DNA from: Conus ventricosus
Taxonomy: Eukaryota; Mollusca; Gastropoda; Neogastropoda; Conidae
Length of the DNA stretch: 64,000 bases
NCBI GenBank assembly: GCA_018398815.1
Contig: JAFLJL010014660.1
Span: 1-64,000, forward strand
Direction: 5' to 3'
Position numbers and translations under genes: made by a program. The notes below the pieces were generated by a model. The model saw only the letters and a list, made by a program, of their open reading frames with translations. It did not search any database and was not told the DNA's origin. Shown one piece after another: positions 11,228-23,181 of this stretch. The number at the start of each line of letters is the position of its first letter. Position 1 is the stretch's first letter.

Positions 11228-12712
11228 CTAGGGAGCTCGGCTGAGATAGTCAGCATCCGTATTGCTGGAACCTTTGATATGGCGAAAGGTGAAAGCATGA
11301 CTCTGCAGTTCCACTGCCCAACCCATGAGTCGACGACTGACTGGCCGGATCCGGTCCAGGTACTGGAGAGGATGATGATCGCTCTCCAGTACAAACTTCC
11401 GGCCGTACAAGTAGGGGTAAAACGTCCTGATGCCCCACACGACTGCTAGACACTTGTTCAATCGTGTGGTATCTAGTCTCGGCATCAGTGAGTTTTTTGC
11501 TCGCATAAGCAAGCGGTTGGAGTCCCTTCCCCTGATCTTGTAGCAACACAGCCCCAATCCCCACTGCAGAAGCATCAGTTCGCAGGACAAAAGGAAGACT
11601 GGGATCTGGGAGAGCTAGGACTGGGCGAGTAGTCAGGGCCATCTTCAAGGCGTCAAACGCCTGTTGGCAACGCTCATCCCAAACCAAACGTTCTGGTTTC
11701 TTCCCTTTCGTCAAGTCAGTGAGGGGTAGGGCAATCTTCGCGAAGTCATGGATGAACTTGCGGTAGTATCCGCAAGTCCAAGGAATGACCGCAATTCCCT
11801 TTTGGTACAAGGGGGTTTGGCACCTGCAATTTTGGCCACCTTGTCTTCCTCAGGAGCAATTAAACCTCGCTGCAGATGATGCCCCAGAAAGGAAATACTC
11901 GTCCTGACCAAGCTGACATTTGGAAGGACGGGCTGACATCTGAACCCCGCGAAGACGAAGAAAACAGGCGACGGAGGAGCGAGACGTGCGAGTTCCAATC
12001 TACTGAACTGACTAGCAGGTCATCCATGAAATTGTTTAGATCTGGTGTATTGAGAGGGAGGAGCAATTGTCGCATGACGCGACTGAAAATTGCTCCAGCA
12101 TGTTTTGAGGCCAAAAGGCATCACGTTCCACTGGAACTGTCCCTCAGGCGTCGTGAATGCCGTTTTGGGTTTATCCTCTCTGCGCATGGGTATCTGCCAG
12201 TACCCCTTTGCGAGATCGAATTTGGAGAGAATAGTTGGCCTGACTCAGCTGAGCGAAGATTTTGTCGACATCCGGCATAGGTTCAGCATCAAACTGGAGA
12301 ACCTTATTCAACCGTCGAAAATCGACGCAAAACCTCATTTTGCCATCCTTCTTCTTTACCAGAAGGATGGGGGATGAGTACGGAGAACTCGTACGTTCAA
12401 TGACCCCCAACCTTAACATGGCTTGCACCTCCTGTTGGATGACAGACGCCTGGGAGTGAGGCAGAGGGTACTGTTTGACTCTAATAGGGGCCTCGGTAGT
12501 CAATTCCAGTGCACACTCACCCAGGGTACTGTGCAGGGGCCGATCTGTGAGCACGTCCTGGAACTCCTGGCATAACCGGTGTGCAGTTGATCTGTCTGAG
12601 CTGAAGAGAGGTTTGAACCAAAGCAAACATCCTGCCACGACTCTTCCTCGACGAGGGGAACAGTGGGGATGTCCTGAATCACCGACACTGCATCCTCATC
12701 GCCACTCTCCAC
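11228..12712 (-). pseudogene. Gmr1-A reverse transcriptase and RNase H, frameshifted
   Basis: Copies element RNA into DNA and degrades the RNA. Read on the minus strand from ~12712. A leader with EFQDVLTDRPLH is followed by RT blocks VIERTSSPYSSPILLVKKKD and MRFCVDFRRLNKVLQFDAEP. The catalytic FMDD is at 12019-12030. Past the thumb and connection (LTDLTKGKKPERLVWDE), RNase H begins with RTDASAVGIGAVLLQD (first catalytic Asp). LESDHHPLQYLDR and the closing HIKGSSNTDADYLSRAP end near 11228. Frame changes near 12150, 11990, 11790 and 11450 break it. These domains lie downstream of integrase. Length and motif order are otherwise complete. Confidence 0.88.
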
Positions 12713-12754
12713 GATGACAGGGGTGTATCCTGCCTGGCACTGAGTTCGTCACAC

Positions 12755-14130
12755 GTACGCCTTCAAGAGGTTGGCATGATACAGGCGTTCTTGCCTCGCA
12801 CGCGAATCCGATAGTCCCAGTCACCCACCCGACTGCAGACACGAAGGGACCCTGCCAAGCAAGCTGTAACTTGTTCTTCTTTTGGGGCAGGAGAAGCAAC
12901 ACCTCATCACCTGGCTCAAACCACCGTTCAACACTACGCCTGTCGTACAGAGCCTTGTACTTGGTTTTTGCCGACTGCAAATGTTGCTGAGCAAGCTGGC
13001 AAGTGTCAGCGATGCGGTTGCGCAGATCGACCACATAACGACTCTCCTCCTTGACAACAGGTTCCACTCGTCGTGGGTCCACATCTGCTTCAGGATGTTG
13101 GTGGGTCCTCGTACTGTTCTGCCATACAGGAGTTCGAACGGGGAAAACCGCATGCTTTCCTGTGGAACCTCCCTGTAGGCGAACAGTACAGCAGGAATAA
13201 AACGATCCCACTCACGAGGTTGCTCTGCACACAGGCGACGCAACATCTGCTTCAACGTCCCATTAAAGCGCTCGACAAGGCCATTGGCCTGCGCATGATA
13301 GGGTGACGTTATCTCCTTGTGAACATTGAGCAGAGTGTTCACTTCCTGCATGACTTCGGACAGAAACTGGGTCCCCTGGTCCGAAAGGATCTTCTTGGGC
13401 ACGCCAGTGCGCGTCCAAATCTGCCAGAGAGCTTCAGCAACAGTAGGGGCATCGATAGTCCTAAGCGGGACAGCCTCTGGGTATCGAGTCGCGTAGTCTA
13501 CCACTACCAAGATGTAGCGGTGACCGCGATCAGATGGTGGATTAATGGGTCCCACCAGGTCGACACCAACCTTGCTGAATGGCTCCCCAACCAGTGGCAC
13601 CGATCCTTGGGGAACACGCATCAAGCGACCCTTAGGCGTTGTCCGTTGTCAGACATCGCAACTGCGGCAGTACTGCCTAACCTGAGAGTTCATCCCGGCC
13701 AGAAGAAGTCCTGTCTTACCCGCTCGAGAGTCCGCTTTGAGCCCATATGACCTGCCATGGGTGAATCATGGGCCTGCCGGAGAACAGATTCTCTCAAGCT
13801 TTGGGGAACGACTAGCTGCTTGGCCACCCGATCTGCCTGAGTGAAAACCCTAAAGAGGATCCCCTTGTGGAGCTTAAAGCTCACCTTGGCGTGTCGGGCC
13901 GACTGAGCGGGACGATCCACCAGTTGTCGTAGGCATTGGACATCCAAGTCCCTGGCCTGAAGACGAACCATGGTAGCGGGATCAGCTCTTGCAAGAACCT
14001 CGTCAGAGATCGGCTGAAGAACAGGACGCAATTCCTGCTCCTGCTTCTTGGCTTTGGCGCGCATGGTAACTCCCACACAATGCCTGTACGGGCAGATCCG
14101 TAGACACAGACTGACTGCGTCCGTCTGCAA
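12755..14130 (-). pseudogene. Gmr1-A integrase (HHCC zinc finger, DDE core, GPF/Y tail), upstream of RT
   Basis: The zinc-binding domain has His121 and His128 of the 14130-13690 frame (QAHDSPMAGHMG), then CRSCD in another frame, with a TGA where the fourth ligand region continues. The catalytic core in the 13624-12821 frame shows Asp22 (VDLVGP, 13559-13561), Asp82 (SDQGTQF, 13379-13381) and Glu118 (NGLVERFNG, 13271-13273). The 35-residue gap between the last two is the canonical D,D(35)E spacing. The tail contains FEPGDEVLLLLPQKKNKLQLAWQGPF-like sequence (~12840-12925, spread over two frames), the GPF/Y module of Ty3/Gypsy integrases. The core frame is intact for 267 codons. Confidence 0.9.
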
Positions 14131-14145
14131 AGGTGATGGTATTCC

Positions 14146-14444
14146 CTATGAGAAGGGAATACAGAGGTCGCTCCACCGCGATGGCCCATACTTCGCCACA
14201 GAAGTAGGGGGTGGAGATAGGAATGAGTACAGAAGGACGGGTGGAGGTAAAACCAGCCTCCAACCCGCACAATCATAACTGGCACCCCGCTGAGCCTCAG
14301 GAGAAACCAAATCCTTATCGACAAAGAGCGTTGATGCTCCCGAATCCCTGATAGAGTCGACCAAGGACGAACCAACAACCGAAAGAAACACTGGACACTC
14401 TGTACCACCAGAAGCTGGGATGGACCCCACGTTAGCCGAGGCAA
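14146..14444 (-). pseudogene. Gmr1-A aspartic protease
   Basis: Cleaves the Gag-Pol polyprotein. The active-site triad Asp-Ser-Gly is at 14338-14346 within SIRDSGASTLFVDKDLV, the usual pattern of hydrophobic strand, D-S/T-G-A, then strand. It follows the zinc knuckle and precedes integrase, so the order is gag, protease, integrase, RT, RNase H. The frame is shared with the end of gag in places and changes near 14270 and 14500. Confidence 0.75.
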
Positions 14445-14479
14445 CGAGGGCGCTGGAAAGGACTAGCCCCATGACTACC

Positions 14480-15907
14480 GGCGGCTTTAGGGCAATCTTT
14501 CCTAATGTGGCCAGGACGACCGCAAAGAAAACACAGTCGGGGTGCTGAGGTCCCGATGAACTGCCTGCCTTGTTCAACCCGCTAGCAGTCGTCGGCGCCT
14601 TATTGCCACTAAATCCTGTGAGGGTATGCCTGTCCGTATCTGGGCGATGCCCATAGCTCTACAGGCTTCAGCAAACACCTCAGCGGTATGAATTGCAGCC
14701 GCGAAATCCTGTGGTGCTGTCTCGCCTATACGGATCCTCAACTCTGGGGACACGGTGTTGGTAAGCTGTTCGATGAGAAACAGATCCTCAAGCTCCAGCT
14801 TAGCCAACTGACGCCAGTACCCTAGCGTTTTTGCGCAACTATCTCCAAACTGCACGAAGGTCTCGTCGTTATTCTTTTTCATGGACCTGAACTTCCTCCT
14901 GTACGTCTCTGGGGTAAGGTGGAAACGTTTACGCAGAGCCAATTGCATGTCTGCATAAGACGCGCCTTCATTTAGAGTGAGCACACACTCCCTTGCAGCA
15001 CCTGATAATCCAGAAAAAAGGTGCATGGCCTTTTGTTCCTCAGACAAATGCTCTAAGAACATATCAATGTCCTCACTAGGTCTGAACTCTGGAAGCTTTA
15101 ATTTGGGCCTCTAACTCTATCACCTGCCTGTTGATTAACCCCTGATTTACAGACGCGGGAGTCCGCGAAAGAAGTTGTTCCATCTCTTCCCTACTCAGAT
15201 CTAACTCTTCCCGACGGAGGGCTTCCTGTCTGGCAGCCTCTTCCTGCGCAGAGCTTCCTGTCTAGCAGCCTCCTCTCTGCACAGAGCTGCCTCTTCCCTA
15301 CGCAGAGCTTCCTGTCTAGCAGCCTCTTCTCTGCTTAGATCTTCCTGTCTGGCAGTCTCCTCCTGCGCAGAGCCTCCATCCTATCCAGCTCTTCCCTACG
15401 GAGGGCTTCCTGTCTGACAGCCTCTTCCTTACGCCGAGTTTCCTCTTCCCGACGGAGGGCTGCATCCTCTCATCGCTGTTGCTCCAAAAACATCAGGACA
15501 GAGGCGATATCCTGGGCAGGATTCACCACCCCCGACACGGGAGGATGACCCGTTTGACCCGTCCCTTGGGTCTTGACTTTCCCATGAGGAAAGTCTTCCG
15601 GGGCGTACTCCTTACGAGGGGAAGCATGGAGAAGAGATGGTTTCGGTTTCTGCGACTCAACAGAAGCCCACAGTTGCTTCGCTATACTCTGACGCTTCCG
15701 AGCGGAAGTGCCAGTCGGGGTCTCAGCAGAAAGATCCCCTAGCGAAGGAGTAGTGAAAGTACTCGCTGGACTATTGGCTACAGCACTGGAATAAGTAGAA
15801 GTCACTGTAGTCGAAGTGCTGGTACTAATGTAGGGACTACATTTTGAAAACCCTCTTCTTCGACGCACGCGTCGCCATACCACCAGCACCGGACGTTGCC
15901 ATGACAA
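14480..15907 (-). pseudogene. Gmr1-A Gag (Ser/Thr-rich N-terminus, coiled repeat, capsid, zinc knuckle)
   Basis: Forms the particle that packages element RNA. From 15907 downward: a Ser/Thr-rich N-terminal part (15907-15470), then a Glu/Arg-rich coiled segment from tandem repeats (15195-15475). The capsid-type domain (15062-14574) contains LFSGLSGAARECVLTL and ALRKRFHLTPETYRRKFR, typical of Ty3/Gypsy Gag. A zinc knuckle CFLCGRPGHIRKDC (14490-14535, CX2CX4HX4C) lies in a third frame. Several shifts (near 15465, 15290, 15100 and 14560) break it. The capsid segment is open for 163 codons. Confidence 0.82.
15195..15475 (-). repeat. Tandem repeats encoding a coiled-coil (RQEALRREEA-type)
   Basis: Degenerate ~30-36 bp units (GACAGGAAGCTCTGCG on the minus strand) repeat about eight times and encode RQEALRREEA-like heptads in the Gag of Gmr1-A. 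Indels between units shift the frame. Gmr1-B has an analogous array at 31850-32135. Confidence 0.75.
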
Positions 15908-16537
15908 CTATATCCTACGGTTCTCAAACACAGGGGAAAGACAATTCCACTTGGAAGAAAAAATACCGCTCGGATATGTCACGTCTCTTGGTGACTGACT
16001 GTTAGAAACAGCAAATAAAAAAAAAATGTCAACGTACAATGTCCAGCTGCTCCCACTCTGGCAACACCGCGCTCCACAACACGAGCAACAGTGCGGTGGG
16101 GCTCACCGACAAAAACAAAAAAAATATGTCCAGGCTGCTCCCACTCTGGCAACACCGCGCTCCACAACACGAGCAACAGTGCGGTGGGGCTCACCGACAA
16201 AAAAAAATGACAGAAAGAATCCGGAGAAAAGAAAAAGCGTCACTAACGTCCGATACAACCACCTGTACTCAATAACCAGCCGGTAAAGAAAAACTGGTTA
16301 ACTACAAACAGGAATGGCAGACTGAGTGGCAACAGAAAGGAAAGTCTTACGGCCGTATCTGCGCGAGGCACCCGGCGGAAAGAGGTCTGGACGCGGTCGA
16401 TTCCCCTTAGTCTCACCTCGATCCCCCACAGTCACACCAGATGTTTGTTCAGGCCACCAAAGACTCCCTACACACTAGAGTCACCCAGCCAACCACCCAC
16501 AAACAAACACGACAAACTAACTAAACGTATACAAAAC
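15908..16537. repeat. Gmr1-A leader with a ~97-bp tandem duplication
   Basis: A block starting TGTCCAG(G)CTGCTCCCACT occurs at about 16040-16120 and again at 16137-16206, differing by one inserted G and an A-run. The rest of the leader (to 16537) shows no frame I can support. Confidence 0.7.
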
Positions 16538-16544
16538 AGACAAG

Positions 16545-18740
16545 TCAAGTCAAGTCAAGTCAAGTAAACTTTATTATCTCAGTTCGAGAAATTAGTTTGT
16601 GGTCACACACATTCACAGCAAATAAACAATGATTTTGTCATATCACCCATTTTGTCACATATGGCACACATTCATATAAAAGAATTTGGATTTCAAGGTG
16701 ACTAAATATATAAGAATAATACTATATAAAATTACATTCCTACAACGCATTTGACAATAAATTCTAAGATGAGATTTAAAACAAAATATCTAAATGCAAC
16801 AGTATGCTCAATCTGAGCTTAAATTATGTATCTTTATAAAACAAAATGTAACAATAATCCATAGCTAAAAAGCAATTAAACATCACCTCTGTTAAGAAAA
16901 TCAATGGACAGGGGAATAAAACTTTGTTTAAATCTGACACTTCTGCTTTTAAAACTGATCGATATCTTCGTCCTGACTGAAGAAGGTCATACTGACTTGC
17001 AAGAACGTGGGTCTGGTCACACACAATCTTCTTCGCTTTACAAACAACACGGCACCTGTACAGCTCACTCAGACTTTTTTGTCTCCCACCAACAATTTTT
17101 CCTCCCACGTTCACCACTTTCTCAAGCACATTCCTACTCTTCACAGTCAACCCACCATACCAACACATAAATGAGAAAGTTAAAACAGATTCCAAGAAGC
17201 ATGAATAAAATGTCCGAAGAATGTCAGTATTCACATGAAATGATCGCAGCTTGCGAAGACAATATAATCTGGTTTGACATTTTTTTGGACATAATCAACA
17301 TGGATTTAAAATTCAGCTTATTATCTATAAAAGTTCCTAAATATTTGTATGATTCAACACGTTCTACTTCAGCACCTTTGATAAAAAGCGGTGGTACAAC
17401 TTTTGGATTCTTTCTAAAATCAATCAACATTTCTTTCGTTTTTGTTACATTCAGATCAAGAAAGTTGTGATCGCACCAGTCAACAAATCTTTGAACCTCC
17501 TTGAAGTAAACAGAGTCAGAGTTGGAAAGATCCTCAAGTGCTGAGTCATCTGAATATTTAATGTACAAAGTTGAATCACTTCCTGAACAATCATTTGTGT
17601 ACAGAGTAAAAAGCACTGGAGATAAAACAGTACCCTGAGGTGCGCCAGTTGAATGACTCTGGAAGACGAAACAACACTCTGATATCGCACAGACTGTGTC
17701 CTCTTTGTTAGAAAATCTATTATCCAAAGAATTAGCTTGTTACACACATTCATGTTAATGAGTTTCTTTGCCATCAGATGTGGTTGTATGGTGTTGAATG
17801 CTGATGAGAAATCAATGTAAAGAATGCGTACAAAGGAGGCAGGTTTTTCGAGGTGTGAAAACGCATGATGGAGAAGTGTGAGTGTGGGATCATCTGTTGA
17901 TCTGTTCTGTTTGTATGCGAACTGAAACGGGTCTTGGTACTGTGTGGTATCTTTTAAAACAGAACAGAGGACAATTCGTTCAAGACATTTCATTGCAACA
18001 GATGTGAGGGCAACTGGTCGGTAATCATTTAAACAGCTTGGGTTGCGTTTTTTGGGAACAGGACATACAGTGCATTTTTCCATAAAACAGGAATGATGCA
18101 TTCTCTTAGTGACCAGGTAAACAAACGACTGTAAACATAGGAGAGCTGAGAGGCACACACCTTCAACAATTTTCCACAGATATTATCTGGGCCATTGCCT
18201 TTCTCACATTTAAACGTTTGAAAAAAGACTGAACATCATTTTCCTCAATCACAACAGAATCACTTTCATCAACATCTTTTTTAACATTGCTTTGGAGTTC
18301 TTCCTTCACTTCCTTTAATTCTCTACTAAAATCTTTATCATCAAATCTACAGTAAAAATCGTTTAGCTTTTCTGCAAATTGCTTCTGTTCTTTAGCTGTT
18401 TTTTTGTTACTAATATCTTGATTTGAATATTTTTCTGAACCTGATAAAACCTTTATTCCTTTCCATGCATCTCGCATATTTCCAGTCTGGAACATGTTTT
18501 CTACTTTTCTCTTGTAAGCTCTCTTTGATTCTTCAATCTCTGTTTGCAGTTTCTTTTGTACAACCTTACGATCGCTTTTATTGCCTGATTGAAAAGCTTT
18601 TTTTTTCTCATTTAGAGTTACTTTCAGAGATTTTGTAACCCAAGGTTTGTTGTTGGGAAATATTTTGATAGTTTTGGTAGGTACAATCATGTGTTCACAG
18701 AATGAAATGTAGTTGGAAATAACATCAGTGGCTTCGTTAA
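16545..18740 (-). mobile_element. 5'-truncated LINE (Jockey-superfamily, CR1/Rex1-like) in the Gmr1-A leader
   Basis: A non-LTR retrotransposon that reverse-transcribes its RNA at the nick site. Minus-strand frames 18690-18163, 18158-17451, 17727-17224 and 17234-16824 give one broken ORF2. It has a lysine-rich linker, the RT blocks VPKKRNPSCLNDYRPVAL, DPFQFAYKQNRSTDD and LYIDFSSAFNTIQPHL, GAPQGTVLSPVLF, the catalytic YSDD (17545-17556) and a C-terminal domain. No endonuclease domain is present, so it is 5'-truncated. The 3' end is a (TTGAC)n tail (plus strand 16541-16565, CAAGT units). AGACAAG flanks both ends (16538-16544, 18741-18747) as a likely target duplication. The exact clade needs a tree. 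Confidence 0.85.
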
Positions 18741-18796
18741 AGACAAGACTGGGACAGGTACTCCGTGAAACGAGAGAGACAGCCAGAACCCTTCAC

Positions 18797-18814
18797 ATCC
18801 CGAACGAGCCCCCA
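18797..18814 (-). other. Primer-binding site of Gmr1-A (tRNA-Pro type)
   Basis: On the minus strand TGGGGGCTCGTTCGGGAT lies four bases inside the 5' LTR. It differs at one base from the tRNA-Pro primer site known from murine leukaemia-type retroviruses. It fixes the LTR boundary and the element's orientation. Confidence 0.85.
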
Positions 18815-18818
18815 CAAA

Positions 18819-21800
18819 TGTCACGACCGACCCTGGAGGTCTGCCCTGACAGGATCGGTCTAGATGGGAGTGAAGGGAGTGACTGACCTCACACGCCTCG
18901 CAAGAGACCACACAAGAAAGATTACAATACAATACACCATTTATTCACACCAACACACACATAGTCACAAATAAGCATTCCAACACAGACAACATGCACA
19001 ATCACAATTAAGCATTTCAACACACACAACATACGCATAGTCACAAACAAGCATTTCAACGCACACAACATTGTCACGTCACCGAGGGAGACGGCAAACA
19101 CCAAGTCAGGGGCTTCACTCCGCGTTCACACACCAACGATCAGTCCCGCATTCAACCTTCATCCACAAGCCCAAACACTCAACTATGATTCACCCCTAAC
19201 CACACTCACACCAAATGTAACACAAACTAACTAAATTTATTAATCACATCACAACATGCGTTCTACAAGAAGAACAACAACCAATAATTTGCTAAAACTA
19301 AACAGCACACAATATTACATTAACAAGGCCACGCGTACGCTATAGACACACACACACACACTGCCGACCGCTCTGCTTCCTTCTGTGTACCAAAACCTGT
19401 GAATGCACACAACAATCAATATCAGCCAAATGTTTTCAAAAGTGTATGCACCCCTCAACAACAGAGTATTCAAATCATTCCAACGTGCAGCAAAGTACGA
19501 ATCACAATAACTCAGAATTTCAGATAAGCAAAACTATCACTAACTATAGTTCATTATTAATGTAGTTCCTTCAACGAAGGTGAAACCAAAAGTCCAAAGT
19601 GATGAAAGCTTTCTGACTTGTTCTTCTGTGCAAGAGTTTATGGAGTTCACAACGCCAAAACGATAGAGCACATCCAAAACTAAGCAGATGAACAAAAAAC
19701 TAACATGAGTGTCCACAGGTATGTTGGCGGAGACGAATATTAGTCGAGCCTTCAACAAAGAAGTTCATTCACATTCCTTGTCAACGCTGATTCCTCGTTC
19801 TCTACAGTCTCTCCGCTTTCCACTCGATGACACATTCTATTCTCCGCATTCATCCACTCTCCACTACTTACATTGGTCCATTCACCCGCTTCCTAGTCAG
19901 GAAGCCAAGACCAGAAGTCTGTTGCCAAAACAAGGAGTCAATGGAGTCACTCCTTCCACGCCGCTCCTGTCCTTCAGACAACAGACGTCACCCAACCGTC
20001 AGTCGGCCACCAGCGAGACAACGGCCACTCTCACCAGCTCAGGTACGGAAGGGGACCACGGCACAGCAACTAATCAGGTTCTGGGGATGACATTAAACTG
20101 ACAGGTAATACTAACCCGAGTCTCCCCAAGGAAAACCTAAGTCACAACTACTTGAAAAAACATAGGTAAAATTTAATTAAAACACCATCTTTCTTTCCCA
20201 AACAAGAAAAATGCAAAACACCCTTTTAATTCCTCAAGAAAGAAGACAATAACATTAGCCTAATATAGAATTAACTTGAACAAATTTTGACAATGTTATT
20301 CAAAGGGAAATAATTCAACAGGTGTTTATATGTATGACGTTGACCTTGAAGTTCAACCTCCGCCGGTCATCATGACCTTGGCCAATTATAACAAGTTGCC
20401 AACAGCAAAGAGAACTAGCCTAACTGTCAAAATGTCAGCACACGCCCTTTAAATAACAACCGAAATTTATATAAAGCAAAAGATTATACGATACTACTGA
20501 CTTCCAACACTTAACTACAAATTAAATGTTTTTTTTTCCCAAAAACAATCAACCCTCAAAGCAAAACTTACAAACTAGTTCAATATAACTATCCCCTTGC
20601 TTTTCCCAAACTTCACGGAAAAGAACACTGTTCCCTTCTTTATTTCTACTAAAATACATAACAAAATTAAAACCGGGCGAAGGGAAGCTACTCCGTCTCG
20701 CCAAAGCAAAGTGAAACTCTCCCAAATCTCACACGTTCACAAATACACACGCTTTCTACCCACACCTTTCCTCGCATTCACGTTAAAATACACAAGCATA
20801 AAACCATAAATGCCAGAAAGCAAAAGAGGAAAATTGTAACTGAATACATTGAACCATGCGCACACACAGACAAAACGCACAAACAAAGACTTCCGAATCC
20901 AGAGACGAACAACGGCAAAAGTTCCAAACCTGAAACCCGAGACGGACCCACGACCAGGCGCCCAGAAAAACTGATGAAACGCCCACGAAATTGGGGGACA
21001 ATAATGTCCAAGCCACAACTCCACCACTGTGGGGGAACAGGAGTTCCAAGCCAAACACAGCATCGTCGTGTCAGGGAAACTTCTCGTCTCACGACTGACT
21101 CGTCACACACAAGTGACCTCCCCTGTCCACCTGAACTCAGTTCAGGCCACGTCCAAATTCAACCGGTTTGGTGGACTCTGGGAACGGAGTATTTAAGGGA
21201 AACACACACGCACGCTTGCATGCAACTAAAAATAACACGCACAGGCACACAACTTCCATACACAATGTTTTATTTTCAGCCTAGCTATCACACACGTTCC
21301 TAAAGTAAACAGTTGGAGGAACAAATCTAACCCTGTATCGTGACACAATCAACCACAATCATAAATAAGCATTTCCAACACACACAACATACGCATAGTC
21401 ACAAACAAGCATTTCAACGCACACAACATAACCATAATCATAAATAAGCATTTCCAACACACGTTCCTTTTTTGTGCTTCAGGTGGTTCCCCCTCACCCC
21501 TGTCTCTCCAAAGTCCTCTGAGAGTACTGTGGTCGAATAAGGTGCCCAAACCGGGTCTGTTCTTGAACAGAGTCTTTCAATGCTGACACCCTGACACACA
21601 CACACCCAAATTGCACGACACAGAGCTAACCACGCCGGTCACATGCGCTGTAGGAGGTCCGTGGACAGTGGAGAACGCCTCCGTGGGACGAGGTGTTGTC
21701 GCGGAAAGTCCCGGACAGGGTTAGGACCATCCAGCAAGGTCCACGTGCTCCTCACACTGCGCAGCACCAACAGCGCAAGCTTCGGGTGAAGCCCCCGGGA

Positions 21801-23176
21801 GGAGAAAAAACGGAAGGAACTGGAAGGAAAGAAGGGTACTAGAACCCCGCAGTCAGTACGTCTGAAATTTGCTACTTAATCCTAACAGCCACTCGCATTG
21901 GCGAGGGGAGGTGTTTGCTGAATACATTAGTAACACCAGCTCAACACAGACCTGAGCATAACACAGTAAACAAACCAAATGAGGAATGTTCGCTAAAGGT
22001 CTCCTCACACGAAGCAGGTAAGAGATTACATTAACAGGCTAAACAAACGAATAGCAATTTATATCTTCATCCTTCCCTCACTCACGTTCAACATTTTCCT
22101 TTCTTAGGAACTGAACTAATACAGCAACTATTGCTTTATAACTGCCACCACATTTGCAAATAATCATAATTCATGGCACGATTATCCCCACATTTTATAG
22201 TAACATTTCACAAATAACAATTCTCCAACCACGCATCCAAATGACTAATCACGCGTACGCACGCTTGCAAACACAAAACACTCGTTCCTCTTGCAAACAC
22301 AGACAATGGCGAAGAATAAGAGACCGGTGATTGTGACAGAGGAGGACGAGCGAGACCAAGCAAGTCCCAACCCTAAATCACCAGGTTCTCCCCCATCCCC
22401 ACCGACTACTGCATCACAGATTATTGAAAGGAGAGAGAATTTTGGATTTAATTTTGAATGGCCAGGTAAGGATTGAATTAACCAGAAAAAGTGGTCCTCA
22501 AACAATATTTCTTTTATAATTTTGAAACCAAAAGGAAACTGTGCAAAAGAGAAGAATTAGCCGGCTAACAACGAAAAAAACAAACAAACCACGAAACTGA
22601 TGCTTACCAGCTACCCGTGGGCGACCCAAAGTGGCGGGTCAAGTGACTCTCTGCCCTCTGTCCAGTCGAGAGGACGAGCAGAGCAGATGCGGAAAAGATG
22701 ACGCGACGTCCCTCCCCTACAGGCCGACTGTAGGAATGAAGGTACCGACCGTACCTTCGACGATGTGGTAGAGAACCAAGACCGGAGCGGGCGCTCCAGG
22801 GACATCTTCCGCTCGAGTCAAGAGAAAACCTCCTAACCGATGGCAGCCAACATGCCACCTTACGTCACAGAGTAAGAATACCTCAAGCCTAAGAGGAATG
22901 CTGCACGTGCGGCAGGTAAAAAGACAGGTGAGAGGCCGAAGAGACAGCCAGTTCAAGAAAAGGTACCAGCCACCCGTGAACCTGCAGGATGAATTGCACG
23001 GACAGTGAAATTAGAGAGAGAGAGATAGAAAGTAAACCTAACCTGAGCTGAACTACATTAAGGTGCAACCACACACAAGCCACATTAAGGGACTGATACA
23101 CGACAACAACCACCACAACAAATAAATGAACAATTCCACCACCCTAGATGGGCCAATCGTCATAGGACTCGTGACA
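18819..23176 (-). repeat. 5' LTR of Gmr1-A, enlarged by a nested LTR
   Basis: Starts TGTCACGACC and ends CTCGTGACA, followed by ATCGG. Without the insertion 19072-21345 it is about 2,084 bp, equal to the partner LTR (2,087 bp). Confidence 0.9.
19072..21345. mobile_element. Solo LTR nested in the Gmr1-A 5' LTR
   Basis: 2,274 bp starting TGTCACGTCACC and ending TGTATCGTGACA, absent from the partner LTR at 8800-10886. Its ends match those of the host LTR (TGTCACG...CGTGACA), so it is probably a related family. It holds no gag or pol, hence solo. It landed in the minisatellite. Flanks (AACAT left, CAATC right) give no clean target duplication. The same insertion is in copy 2 (44528-46805). It contains a short CA dinucleotide run near 19347. 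Confidence 0.75.
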
Positions 23177-23181
23177 ATCGG

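Larger units (their letters stand above)
8800..23176 (-). mobile_element. Gmr1-A: Ty3/Gypsy retrotransposon with integrase before reverse transcriptase
   Basis: LTRs at 8800-10886 and 18819-23176 (the latter enlarged by a nested LTR) begin TGTCACGA and end TCGTGACA. They flank a minus-strand gag-protease-integrase-RT-RNase H set (11228-15907). There is a primer-binding site at 18797-18814, a polypurine tract at 10887-10899 and an ATCGG target duplication. Integrase lies upstream of reverse transcriptase, unlike most Ty3/Gypsy elements and as in the Gmr1 clade. A LINE (16545-18740) is inserted in the leader between primer site and gag. It landed inside the protease frame of GypNA. The pol frame is broken several times. 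Confidence 0.9.

Noticed and set aside
19764..20101. Coding region shared with 45151-45555 (frames of ~130 codons)
   Set aside because: Part of the solo LTR; frames differ between copies and show no domain.
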